Assembly (NCBI RefSeq): GCF_005938745.2
Contig: NZ_VCBX02000001.1
Location: 5,470,501 to 5,534,500, forward strand
DNA: 64,000 nt
Direction of reading: 5' to 3'
Source: Rhodococcus sp. KBS0724
GTDB taxonomy: Bacteria > Actinomycetota > Actinomycetes > Mycobacteriales > Mycobacteriaceae
Made by a program: the position numbers and the translations under genes. Shown piece by piece: positions 55,925 to 64,000 of the stretch (the first letter of the stretch is position 1; the number at the start of each line of letters is the position of its first letter). Below the pieces are notes generated by a model. It was given only the letters and a program-made list of their open reading frames with translations. It did no database searches and was not told the origin of the DNA.

Positions 55925-58825
55925 GTGTTCGCCAGCTGGGGAAGCATCGTCTATCGTGCCCGCTTCACCGTCATCGCTGTCATGGTGGCGGGACTCCTCG
56001 GGCTTGCCGCATACGGCCTGAGCCTGCAGGACCATCTCAGCCAGAGCGGCTGGGACGATCCGGGGTCACAATCGGTCGAGGCTGCAAAGCTCGCCGACGG
56101 CACGTTCGGACGTAGCACCGCCGGCGACGTTCTGGCGCTGTACACAGCGCCAGAAGGAAAAACCGTCGACGACCCGGAATTCCAGGCGAAGGTCATCGAC
56201 AGCCTGCAACGACTGGTCGCGGAGCATCCGGATCAGATCATGAAGATCAACGGTTCGTACTTCAAGGTCGGCGACGGACTTTCCGTCGCCGCCTTGGCGG
56301 ACCCGACGAAGCAACATGCCGTTGCCAGCGTGGCCATCGCCGGCGACAACGACACCGCGGTGTCCAACAACTTCCGCGATGTCGAGAGCGAGTTCTACAT
56401 CGACGGTGTCAACGTGCAGTTGGCCGGTCTGCAGCCGGTCGCCAACTCACTCAACGACACCATGGCCAATGACATCAAGCGCATGGAGATGCTCGCGATT
56501 CCCGCGGTCGGCATCCTGCTGTTCTTCGTGTTCGGCGGCGTCGTTGCTGCTGCGCTCCCCTTGATCGTGGGCGGCCTGACCGTCATCGGGGCCAACGGGA
56601 TCATCCGTCTGATCACCAACTTCACCGAGGTCAACGCATTTGTTGCGCCGGTGGTGTCCTTGGTCGGACTGGGTCTGGCCATCGACTACGGCCTGTTCAT
56701 CGTCAGTCGTTTCCGTGAAGAAATTGCCGAAGGACACGACACTCCGACGGCGGTCCGCCGAACCGTGATGACCGCCGGCCGAACCGTCATGTTCTCGGCG
56801 ACGATGGTCGCCGTCAGCCTCGGTGGCCTTCTGCTGTTCCCCCAGGGCTTCCTGAAATCCGTCGCGTACGGCGCAATCGCGGCCGTCATGCTCGCAGCAA
56901 TTTCGTCCGTCACGATCCTGCCTGCCATCCTCGGCATTCTCGGTAAGCGGATCGACGCGCTCACCTTCAAGAGGCTTCGCCAGACCAAGACCAACGAGGA
57001 AATCGAGAACGGTTTCTGGGGCAACCTCACCCGCTGGGTGATGCGGCATCCGCTCAAGGTTGCCGTTCCGATCGTGGCCGCGTTGCTCCTGATGATCATT
57101 CCTCTTAGCGGCATCAAGTTCGGTGGCATCAACGAGACGTACCTGCCGCCGGACAGCCCCACTCGCGTCGCTCAGGCCGAGTTCGACGAACTCTTCCCGG
57201 GTAACCGCACCGAACCTGTGCGTCTGGTCATCCAGGGCGCAGACAACACCGCTCTCGGCCAGATCGCGAAGACCGCCAACAGCGCGCCAGGCCTGGTCGA
57301 GAAGTTCACTCCCGAAGTCGCCACCAAGGACGGCGTCAACGTCCTCAAGGCGGGCCTGACCGAGCGCAACGAGGCTCGCCCCACCATCGACTACCTGCGG
57401 TCAGCTGATTGGCCGGAAGGTACGACGGTCCTTGTCGGCGGCACCCCTGCCATCGAGCAGGACAGCGTCGACGCTCTACTCGACCGTCTACCGCTGATGG
57501 TCGTCACGGTCATCCTGCTGACGACACTGCTCATGTTCCTGACCTTCGGATCGTTGGTCCTGCCGATCAAGGCAGCATTGATGAGCGCCCTCGGCCTGGG
57601 TTCGACGCTGGGTATCTTGACCTGGATCTTCATCGACGGCCACGGCAGTGAAATGCTCAACTTCACACCCGGTCCGATCATGTCGCCGGTTCTGGTGCTC
57701 ATCATCGCCATCGTCTACGGGCTTTCCACCGACTACGAAGTCTTCCTGCTCTCACGAATGGTGGAAGCGCGTGCCCAGGGCGCGAGCACCACCGAATCCA
57801 TCCGCATCGGAACAGCGCACACCGGGCGCATCATCACCGCGGCGGCATTGATCCTCATCGTGGTGACCGGCGCGTTCGGCCTGTCCGAGTTGGTGATGAT
57901 GAAGTACATCTCGTACGGCATGATCGCGGCCCTGGTCATCGACGCCACCCTCATCCGCATGTTCCTCGTGCCCGCCACGATGAAACTGCTCGGCGACGAT
58001 TGCTGGTGGGCCCCAGCCTGGATGAAACGAATCCAGCAGAAGATCGGACTGGGCGAGCCGATCCTCGACAACGAACTTGCGCTCGTCGATGTCCCCCAGC
58101 TCACGCCCGTCGGCGCGATCGCCGGACCGGCGCAAGCCAAAATCACCGAACCGGCGCAGGCAAAAGCTGCGACGCCGTCGCGGGTACTCCCGCCCACCAC
58201 ACCGGTCGGCGGCAAGCGCGAACCCGATCCCCTCACCGAACCCATTCCCCTCAGCGAGATGTCGGTCAAGGCGCCAACGCCCAAGACATACGCACCCGGT
58301 GAGACACCCCGTCGACGCAGTACCGACCGGCCGGCCAGTGCGCCGCAGGACCTGATCGAAGCACCGGTCCCCAACCCCACGTACAAGGCTGCAAAGACGG
58401 AACCGGCGGCAACCCCGCCTCCGACCGCTCGCCGCACCTCCCCCGCTACACCGGCCCCCGCCGAACGACCGATCGAAAGCTGGTTGTCGGACCTGCGCAC
58501 GCCTGGTGAGACGCCACCTGCGTCGAGGCCGCTGCCTGTCGTCCGCACTTCCGCACCGACAAACGGTGCCGGAACCAACGGTGCGGCCACAAACGGTGCG
58601 GCAACAAACGGCGCAGCCACCAACGGAGCCGGAACCAACGGAGCTTCAACGAACGGGGCTGGAGCAAACGGGGCTGGAGCAAACGGCGCAGCGACCAACG
58701 GCGCGGCGTCCGAATCCACGCCCAACGGTCCGTCGTCCGGCAACGCTGCCAGCGGACGCCACCGTCCCGACGACGGCAATGCCGTGAGCGTCAGCGAACT
58801 CATCGCGCGGCAGAAGCGGAGTTGA
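55925..58825 (+). CDS. mmpL3: trehalose monomycolate exporter MmpL3
   Basis: 966 aa RND-superfamily transporter that moves trehalose monomycolate across the inner membrane for mycolic-acid layer assembly. Twelve TMs in two halves with periplasmic domains; proton-relay Asp254-Tyr255 in TM4 (GLAIDYGLF) and Asp603-Tyr604 in TM10 (LSTDYEVFLL) match the essential pairs of M. tuberculosis MmpL3. After TM12 (about 700) comes a long Pro/Ala/Thr-rich cytoplasmic tail with ten tandem five-residue repeats (TNGAx, 879-928). GTG 55925 has AGGAG with 7-nt spacing. Its last 26 nt overlap the convergent DUF2339 gene. Confidence 0.95.
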   Translation: MFASWGSIVYRARFTVIAVMVAGLLGLAAYGLSLQDHLSQSGWDDPGSQSVEAAKLADGTFGRSTAGDVLALYTAPEGKTVDDPEFQAKVIDSLQRLVAEHPDQIMKINGSYFKVGDGLSVAALADPTKQHAVASVAIAGDNDTAVSNNFRDVESEFYIDGVNVQLAGLQPVANSLNDTMANDIKRMEMLAIPAVGILLFFVFGGVVAAALPLIVGGLTVIGANGIIRLITNFTEVNAFVAPVVSLVGLGLAIDYGLFIVSRFREEIAEGHDTPTAVRRTVMTAGRTVMFSATMVAVSLGGLLLFPQGFLKSVAYGAIAAVMLAAISSVTILPAILGILGKRIDALTFKRLRQTKTNEEIENGFWGNLTRWVMRHPLKVAVPIVAALLLMIIPLSGIKFGGINETYLPPDSPTRVAQAEFDELFPGNRTEPVRLVIQGADNTALGQIAKTANSAPGLVEKFTPEVATKDGVNVLKAGLTERNEARPTIDYLRSADWPEGTTVLVGGTPAIEQDSVDALLDRLPLMVVTVILLTTLLMFLTFGSLVLPIKAALMSALGLGSTLGILTWIFIDGHGSEMLNFTPGPIMSPVLVLIIAIVYGLSTDYEVFLLSRMVEARAQGASTTESIRIGTAHTGRIITAAALILIVVTGAFGLSELVMMKYISYGMIAALVIDATLIRMFLVPATMKLLGDDCWWAPAWMKRIQQKIGLGEPILDNELALVDVPQLTPVGAIAGPAQAKITEPAQAKAATPSRVLPPTTPVGGKREPDPLTEPIPLSEMSVKAPTPKTYAPGETPRRRSTDRPASAPQDLIEAPVPNPTYKAAKTEPAATPPPTARRTSPATPAPAERPIESWLSDLRTPGETPPASRPLPVVRTSAPTNGAGTNGAATNGAATNGAATNGAGTNGASTNGAGANGAGANGAATNGAASESTPNGPSSGNAASGRHRPDDGNAVSVSELIARQKRS
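58559..58708 (+). repeat. 15-bp tandem repeat (10 units) in mmpL3 tail
   Basis: Ten consecutive 15-bp units encode (T/A)-N-G-A-(A/G/S). Units differ mostly at third codon positions (GGT, GGC, GGA, GGG), so the amino-acid repeat is kept while the DNA has drifted. A likely length-variable site between strains. Confidence 0.9.
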
Positions 58826-60644
58826 TCTGGTCCTGCTTGCCGAAGGCGCGTGCATAGCGCGTCCCGACAAGCAGGAGCAGTAGCCCGACCACCAGGAACG
58901 CGACACCGCGTACCAGTCCGCTCAGTGCGGCGAGATCGAAAAGGAAGAGCTTTGCCAGCGCTGCGCAGGTCAGTGTCAGGCCGGTCCCCAGCATCGTGTG
59001 CGCGTACTCACGGTTGTTGAGCCCGAACACCAGGGCGGATGTGGCGGCCAACATCCACACCACCGTTGCCGCACTGTGGCCGAACACAAATCCTGTTGTG
59101 CCACCCCATATCTCGATACCCGAAGCAACCAGTGCGCAGGTCGCAGCGTAGAGGATGCCCATTCCGCTGATAGCCCAGGCAGCGGCGATGTTGTTCTCCG
59201 AGACCAACTGCAACCGCCTGGTGGCCCATACGAATGCCACGAGCACGCCGATCGCGGTCAGGCTCGAGAGTGCCGTCAACGCATCGAGATGGGCCGACGC
59301 GGCCCGGGAAGTCATCAACATGGAAGGCGCTGCGGATTCCAGGAATCCGATCCATCCGATTGCGGCAAAGACGAATCCGAGTACACAGACGAAACGCGAT
59401 CCGGTCGAACCTGCAACTCCGATGAAAATGGTGGCGATGGCGAGCAGAACTGCAGCAGTCAACGACTGCGGTGATCCGGCAACACAGGACAGCAGCAATG
59501 CCACTGCTCCGGTGCCGGCGACGCTCATGCGCAGGTGAGTCGACAGTGCCGTGCCGACTGCAGCGCCGGACAGGAGCATCAGGGCTATGACGCCGTAGAG
59601 CAGGGCGGCCATCCGATCACCGAGGAGCACGCCGACTCCCAGCAGTGGCAGCGCCGCGACAATGAACGTTGCACTCGACCAGGCGCCCGCAACACCGTCA
59701 CGCGAAGGGGATCCCTTCCGCTGCAAGGCAACTGCCGCACTCAAACCGATCACGGCGACAAGAACTGCACTGAACGTCAATGCTGCTGAATCAATCTGCA
59801 TTCCATCGAAGATGGACACTCCGATGATTGCTGCGATCAACACGAACACAACCGGCGCCGTGCGAGCCATGCCGAGGTATTTCCAGTCTCGACCGAGTTG
59901 AGCGGATATTCCTGCCACTTGGAGTGCGACGAGAAAACCGATGAGCGGCAACGTGAGTGCGCCCGCCAATGCGGGGGCTGCCAATGCCGCGCCGAGCACG
60001 ATCAGCAGCGCAAGAGATTCGGAGTTCCATCTGACCGCCACTGCAACTCCAGCGGCAGCGATACCGAAGGCAATCACCATCGACAGTGGTGAGACGATCC
60101 AGCCGTACAGGACCGAGGCTGCCATCACATCGAGATAAAGACCGGCAAATCCGGTGGCTGCCAGCGCGATTGCGCCCACCCTGCCACCCGGGCGTCCGTA
60201 CACCCGGAACCCGGCGAAGATCAGCGCGCCGGACAGGGCTGCACCGCCGATCACTCGAAGCGGCGGCCCGAAGAAACCAGCCTGGGCTGCAAGAACCAAC
60301 AGCATGACAACACCGATCAAGGTGACTGCCACGCCGGCGATCGCGAGGAGCCGGCTGATCATGCCGTCACGTTGCCACCACGGCGCACTTGGTTGTTTGG
60401 GCGGACTTGCCGGGCGCACGGACTGCGGTTGTGGGGCAACGTGCTGCGGGACCGGGTACTGAACCGGCGGCGGAACATATACAGGCATCTGAGCGGGCAC
60501 TACAGGACGCATCGTGGTCAGCTGTGTCTGCAGAATCGACAGGTTCTGCCCCAGGTGGCGCAACTGCCGTCCGATGCTTTCGCACTCATCCGACAGCGCG
60601 GTCACCAGTCGCGGATCTACGGCAGGAGAACTTGGTGTGGTCAT
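58800..60644 (-). CDS. DUF2339 polytopic membrane protein
   Basis: 614 aa. N-terminal coiled-coil segment (about 8-45, LSDECESIGRQLRHLGQNLS), Pro/Gln-rich linker (50-95), then about 18-20 closely packed TM segments to the C-terminus. This is the DUF2339 layout; function unknown, envelope-associated. M. tuberculosis has a shorter membrane protein (Rv0204c) near mmpL3. ATG 60644 is clear. Convergent with mmpL3 (26-nt overlap), followed on its own strand by nothing in common. Confidence 0.87.
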   Translation of the reverse strand: MTTPSSPAVDPRLVTALSDECESIGRQLRHLGQNLSILQTQLTTMRPVVPAQMPVYVPPPVQYPVPQHVAPQPQSVRPASPPKQPSAPWWQRDGMISRLLAIAGVAVTLIGVVMLLVLAAQAGFFGPPLRVIGGAALSGALIFAGFRVYGRPGGRVGAIALAATGFAGLYLDVMAASVLYGWIVSPLSMVIAFGIAAAGVAVAVRWNSESLALLIVLGAALAAPALAGALTLPLIGFLVALQVAGISAQLGRDWKYLGMARTAPVVFVLIAAIIGVSIFDGMQIDSAALTFSAVLVAVIGLSAAVALQRKGSPSRDGVAGAWSSATFIVAALPLLGVGVLLGDRMAALLYGVIALMLLSGAAVGTALSTHLRMSVAGTGAVALLLSCVAGSPQSLTAAVLLAIATIFIGVAGSTGSRFVCVLGFVFAAIGWIGFLESAAPSMLMTSRAASAHLDALTALSSLTAIGVLVAFVWATRRLQLVSENNIAAAWAISGMGILYAATCALVASGIEIWGGTTGFVFGHSAATVVWMLAATSALVFGLNNREYAHTMLGTGLTLTCAALAKLFLFDLAALSGLVRGVAFLVVGLLLLLVGTRYARAFGKQDQINSASAAR

Positions 60645-60749
60645 ACACCGAGCCTGCTGCAGTCCGGCCCCGATTGAATGAGTAGTACTACTCGACCGGC
60701 ATAGGGGCTTTCAGTGCCGACGCGGTCCAAGACCCAGTGCAAACGCGGT

Positions 60750-61469
60750 CTAGGACCCCATGAACTTGCGGAAGGTGGTCCCGAACGGATGCTTCGCAGT
60801 GACGCTGCCGAAGCGAACCTTGCCGTGCACCACGATGTGCAGCGGGCCCATCTGTGGCCCTGACCGCACCTTGTTGGAAGCACTGCCACCAATGGCTTCG
60901 ATATCGTTCATGTCCACCGTGGCTTCTTCGGGGACTATCAGCGAGATCGAGCTTGCATAGTCGTTGATCGAGACGTGCACGATCTGCGTCTGCATGACGG
61001 CCCTCGTGAAATCGACGGTGACACTGGACATTCGCGTGTCGATCACCACGGCTGGTGGAACGATCCATGCGCCGTTGCGGGTCACTGTCGCCATCCGTCC
61101 GCGGATGATCGCGGCGTTGGCTGCGCCGTAGGCACCGGACGCCGGAGCGCTCTGTGCGGCATAGGGCTGCGGTTGTGGGTACTGAGGAGGCTGATGAACC
61201 GGCGGCTGATACCCCGGCGCCGGATACTGATAGCCGGGCTGGCCTGCGGACGCGGGATACGCAGGAGGTTCGTAGTCCGAGATCAGAGTGATGCCCGGGA
61301 GATCGGCGAGTACGGCGTTGAGTTCGCCTCTGGTCTTTGCAGCCAACGCGGTGTCCATCCGTTCGGTGAACTCACCGAGTGAGAGCATCCCCTGACCGAC
61401 GGCTTTCTGCAGCAATTCGCCGACGTGCTCTCGTTCTGCATCCGATACGCGTAGATTCCTGGCCTCCAT
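60750..61469 (-). CDS. DUF1707 SHOCT-like protein with LiaF/DUF2154-like C-terminus
   Basis: 239 aa. N-terminal DUF1707 domain (about 1-60: EARNLRVSDAEREHVGELLQ, GMLSLGEFTERMDTALAAKT), a Pro/Tyr/Gln-rich linker (about 75-115, low complexity), and a C-terminal beta-helix-like domain (about 130-235: VDFTRAVMQTQIVHVSINDY) seen in cell-wall-stress-response proteins such as LiaF. No TM. ATG 61469 follows TATCCT by 7 nt, suggesting a leaderless mRNA; the open frame to 61532 lacks an RBS. Likely senses or signals envelope state together with the adjacent two-component system. Confidence 0.82.
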   Translation of the reverse strand: MEARNLRVSDAEREHVGELLQKAVGQGMLSLGEFTERMDTALAAKTRGELNAVLADLPGITLISDYEPPAYPASAGQPGYQYPAPGYQPPVHQPPQYPQPQPYAAQSAPASGAYGAANAAIIRGRMATVTRNGAWIVPPAVVIDTRMSSVTVDFTRAVMQTQIVHVSINDYASSISLIVPEEATVDMNDIEAIGGSASNKVRSGPQMGPLHIVVHGKVRFGSVTAKHPFGTTFRKFMGS

Positions 61470-61512
61470 GGTTTCCAGGATAAGCGTTAATCGAGGTATT
61501 CCCGGATAAGCA

Positions 61513-62199
61513 TCAGTCGAGGCCCTGTTCAATTGCGTAACGCGTCAACTCGACGCGGTTCGCCAATTGAAGTTTGCGCAGCGTGGCCTGCACATGGTTT
61601 TCGACGGTTCGGTGGCTCAGCGAGAGTCTGGTCGCAATCTGCTTGGCGCTGAGCCCTTTCGCGACCAGTCGCAGCACCTCGGTCTCCCGTTCGGTGAGCC
61701 TCGGAACCTCGGGAGCACGGTCGTCGGCGGGGGCTGTGGACATGCGTCGATATTCGCCGAGCACCAATCCGGCCAGGCCAGGGGTGAAGACGGCTTGCCC
61801 GTCGTAGGTTGCGCGTACGGCACCGAGCAGTTCGTCGACGGACGCGCTTTTTACCAGGTAGCCGGACGCCCCCGCTTTGATCGCGTCCAGCACGTCGTCA
61901 CGTTCCGACGAGGCAGACAGCACCAGGATCTTGCTGTGAGGCGAGACTTCGAGGACGGCGGCAGTTGCGTCGGCGCCATTTCCGTCGGGGAGGTGCATAT
62001 CCATGAGAACAACGTCCGGTGTCACTGCGGCGGCGCGGTTTCGGGCACGCTCGACGCCGTCCGCAGTGGCTGCGACGATGAATCCGGCTGCTTCGAGGTC
62101 GCGGGAAACTCCGTCTCGCCACATCGGGTGATCGTCGACCACCATGACGGACACCCCGGTCACACCTTGCTGCCCGGTCACACCCTGCTGCTCAGTCAC
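61513..62199 (-). CDS. NarL/LuxR-type response regulator (MacR-like)
   Basis: 228 aa with GTG 62199, 8-nt overlap with the sensor kinase stop. Receiver domain begins VMVVDDHPMWRDGV, phosphoacceptor Asp in VVLMDMHLPDG, and the C-terminal LuxR HTH LTERETEVLRLVAKGLSAKQ at about 163-182. The first 16 residues contain a duplicated QQGVTG (15-bp tandem duplication); if ATG 62145 is the real start they are not translated and the protein is 210 aa. The frame stays open to 62988 opposite nothing real in the kinase gene. Partner of the kinase at 62192. Confidence 0.92.
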   Translation of the reverse strand: MTEQQGVTGQQGVTGVSVMVVDDHPMWRDGVSRDLEAAGFIVAATADGVERARNRAAAVTPDVVLMDMHLPDGNGADATAAVLEVSPHSKILVLSASSERDDVLDAIKAGASGYLVKSASVDELLGAVRATYDGQAVFTPGLAGLVLGEYRRMSTAPADDRAPEVPRLTERETEVLRLVAKGLSAKQIATRLSLSHRTVENHVQATLRKLQLANRVELTRYAIEQGLD

Positions 62200-63397
62200 T
62201 TCCACTACTTTCCTTCGGTACCGTGATTTCCCATTCTGTGCCCTCCCCTGGGCTGGTGTGCAGGGCTGCGGTGCCGCCGAGCACCGCGACGCGTCCGAGA
62301 ATGGACTTCGATACTCCCATGCGGCCTTCGGCTTCGGCTTCGGCCAACCGGCCGTCGGGGATACCGATTCCGTCGTCGCGGATGCTGACGATGACCTCGT
62401 CCGGTAGATCTTCGAGCAGTACGAACACCCTGGCGCCTGGCCCGGCGTGGAGGGCTGCATTGGACAGGGCGTTGTCGACGATAGCGGCCAGTTCGATGGC
62501 GCGGTCGCGGTCGAGAATGACGGGGTCGGCGGGCGTCGAGACGGATACCGTCTTACTGGCCCCGGTGGTGAGTAGCGGGCACAGGTCGACGCTCTGACCA
62601 CCGGTGTCGGCGGTTGCGCCTGAGCCTTGTTCGGAGATGAGCATGCGCAATGCCACTTCCTGCTCGCCGGCCAGTTCTGCGAGTTCTGCGGCTTCGCCGC
62701 CCAATGCGGCGCCTCGCCTTCGGACCATCGCGAGAACTTGGAGGACTCCGTCGTGGACTTCACGGGCGAGTCTTTCGCGTTCTTCGGTGGCGGCGGCGAG
62801 TCGCACGGCTTGTTCGAGTTGGCGATGTGCGCGTCGTGCGGTTGTGGTGGCGAGGCCGAGTGCCAGGCCGACCGATACGAGGACGGGGGCTGTGGCGTCA
62901 CGCCAGAGATCGAAATTGATCTGGTCCCGAATGATCGCGCTGGCCGAGGAGATGACAACACCGGACGCGATGCCGAGCCACGGCCCACCGAGTATTGCCG
63001 CCGAGATCACGGCGTTCGTGGCCCACAGCGTTGTCGGCAGCGTCTGATGGTTCTGGTACCACTCGTGGTCGGACACAAGCCGCGTCGACGCCATGAGCGC
63101 GATGACGATCACCTGGTCTGCCAGCACGACATATTTCCGTGGAACCGTGTCGGCGGCGAGCATGACTGCGGAGGCGCCGGACCACACCGCCATGAGCGCG
63201 ACGAAGAACCAACTCAGACGCGCGTTGGTGTAATCCGACGCCGACGCGAACTGATAGCTGATCGCGTATGCCAATGTGACCAGCCGAAATGCCTGCGCGG
63301 CCCGCCACAGCGGCGCGTCCGGGTCGGTGTCTATTCCGGATGCTTCGCGGACGGTGGGCCGGTAATGCAATCGCCGCCGGCGGGCCGGTTCAGTCAT
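62192..63397 (-). CDS. sensor histidine kinase (MacS-like)
   Basis: 401 aa. About five or six TM segments in residues 30-190 with short loops, a short coiled region, the HisKA_3 motif [19 protein letters not shown] (phosphoacceptor His) and a HATPase domain with [17 protein letters not shown] [14 protein letters not shown] and [12 protein letters not shown]. It fits the MacS group of actinobacterial kinases. ATG 63397 overlaps the permease stop (ATGACTGA); a longer frame to 63532 runs inside the permease gene and is rejected. Operon: permease, kinase, regulator. Confidence 0.92.
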   Translation of the reverse strand: MTEPARRRRLHYRPTVREASGIDTDPDAPLWRAAQAFRLVTLAYAISYQFASASDYTNARLSWFFVALMAVWSGASAVMLAADTVPRKYVVLADQVIVIALMASTRLVSDHEWYQNHQTLPTTLWATNAVISAAILGGPWLGIASGVVISSASAIIRDQINFDLWRDATAPVLVSVGLALGLATTTARRAHRQLEQAVRLAAATEERERLAREVHDGVLQVLAMVRRRGAALGGEAAELAELAGEQEVALRMLISEQGSGATADTGGQSVDLCPLLTTGASKTVSVSTPADPVILDRDRAIELAAIVDNALSNAALHAGPGARVFVLLEDLPDEVIVSIRDDGIGIPDGRLAEAEAEGRMGVSKSILGRVAVLGGTAALHTSPGEGTEWEITVPKESSGSD

Positions 63398-64000
63398 CTG
63401 TGATCCGGTCGGGTGGGATCGGATTTTCGGTGCGCGGTTCGGTTCGTGGTTCGTCGGGTTCCGCTGGATAGAGCGGTGTCTCCGGATCTTCGACGTGCAG
63501 TTCGGCGTAGACGGCGTCGGGATCGTCGGCAAGCAGTGAGCGGATTGCCGTGTTGAGGACCGCGACGATTGGCACGGCGAGGAGCCCGCCGATAATCCCG
63601 GCGAGGACGATGCCTGCGGTAATCGCGAGAACCACGGCCAACGGGTGAAGCCGGACGGCGCGGCCGAGGAGCAACGGCTGCATGACGTGTGCCTCGAGCT
63701 GCATCACACCGACGATGATGGCGAGCACGATCAGGGCCGTCAGGAATCCTTTGGTGACCAGCGCAACGAGGACCGCAAGAAGTCCGGTCAGGAAAGCGCC
63801 GACAATCGGGATGAATGCGCCGATGAACACCAGCGAAGCCAGCGGCAACGCCAACGGGACGCCGAGAATCGCGAGGCCCGCGCCGATTCCGATGGCGTCC
63901 GCTGCAGCGACAGCGACCGTCGCGCGTACGTATCCGATCAGTGAACCGAAACCTGCGGCCCCGGCGATCCGTATCCGGCGCCTCGATTCGCGCGGAATGA
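63390..64000 (-). CDS. AI-2E family permease (Rv0205-like), 5' end outside window
   Basis: Partial: the C-terminal about 200 residues. At least four TM segments ([60 protein letters not shown] and a preceding one) and the PerM/AI-2E hallmark [16 protein letters not shown]. Ends in an acidic/Pro-rich tail. Translation is open to the window edge with no internal start of note. M. tuberculosis Rv0205 occupies the same mmpL3-linked region. Transported substrate unknown; first of the permease-kinase-regulator operon. Confidence 0.88.
   Translation of the reverse strand, partial: IPRESRRRIRIAGAAGFGSLIGYVRATVAVAAADAIGIGAGLAILGVPLALPLASLVFIGAFIPIVGAFLTGLLAVLVALVTKGFLTALIVLAIIVGVMQLEAHVMQPLLLGRAVRLHPLAVVLAITAGIVLAGIIGGLLAVPIVAVLNTAIRSLLADDPDAVYAELHVEDPETPLYPAEPDEPRTEPRTENPIPPDRITDD

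Noticed and set aside
62200..62988. Upstream extension of the response regulator frame
   Set aside because: Runs through the kinase gene out of frame; Ser/Pro/Arg-rich with no domain.

Overview
This window looks like chromosomal DNA from a mycolic-acid actinobacterium, most likely Rhodococcus of the erythropolis/qingshengii type. The genus call is an inference from protein similarity recalled from memory. It rests on high G+C, frequent GTG starts, many leaderless-looking promoters, and a gene order that follows Mycobacterium tuberculosis Rv0204-Rv0244 over about 50 kb (fadE5, fadA2, fabG4, htdX, TetR, lpqI, DUF2613, aftD, acyltransferase, DUF3068, Rv0226c-type protein, GT4, methyltransferase, aldehyde dehydrogenase, pckG, GTPase pair, trmB, NYN protein, mmpL3). 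I saw no tRNA, rRNA, insertion sequence, prophage or CRISPR array.

Layout. 1-12.5 kb: assorted metabolism (alpha/beta hydrolase, Lrp regulator, M20 hydrolase, VOC protein, phosphodiesterase, fabH), then a two-component system divergent from an ABC-FtsX exporter, and a methyltransferase. 12.5-27.2 kb: a fatty-acid/envelope block (fadE5, fadA2, fabG4-htdX, a TetR regulator, lpqI). A YhgE/Pip-type exporter with a degenerate ATPase, an XRE/membrane-protein pair, an F420-type oxidoreductase and a VanW protein are inserted in it. 27.2-29 kb: a universal stress protein and an isochorismate synthase. 29-42 kb: envelope glycan genes (DUF2613, aftD, acyltransferase, DUF3068 protein linked to lipoarabinomannan, flippase, Rv0226c-type membrane protein, GT4 glycosyltransferase, methyltransferase, ROK kinase). 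42-46 kb: a tight operon of phosphotransferase, DUF7064/7065-type protein and aldehyde dehydrogenase behind a KstR-like site. 46-51 kb: a 34-codon ORF, a CDF transporter, a small membrane protein, cysK-cysE and pckG. 51-64 kb: an Asp-rich protein, two degenerate dynamin-like GTPases, trmB-NYN-mmpL3, a DUF2339 protein, a DUF1707 protein, and an AI-2E permease / sensor kinase / response regulator operon that runs off the right edge.

Four regulatory or organisational points stand out. (1) The same TTAC-N6-GTAA palindrome lies before fadE5, between fadA2 and fabG4, and before the TetR gene, which suggests a small local regulon. (2) A KstR-type site lies before the phosphotransferase/DUF/aldehyde dehydrogenase operon, which suggests a link to steroid or branched-lipid catabolism. 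(3) A small transcription unit with a 34-aa ORF and its own terminator sits between the aldehyde dehydrogenase and CDF genes. (4) Three NTPase-like proteins have lost the Walker A lysine.
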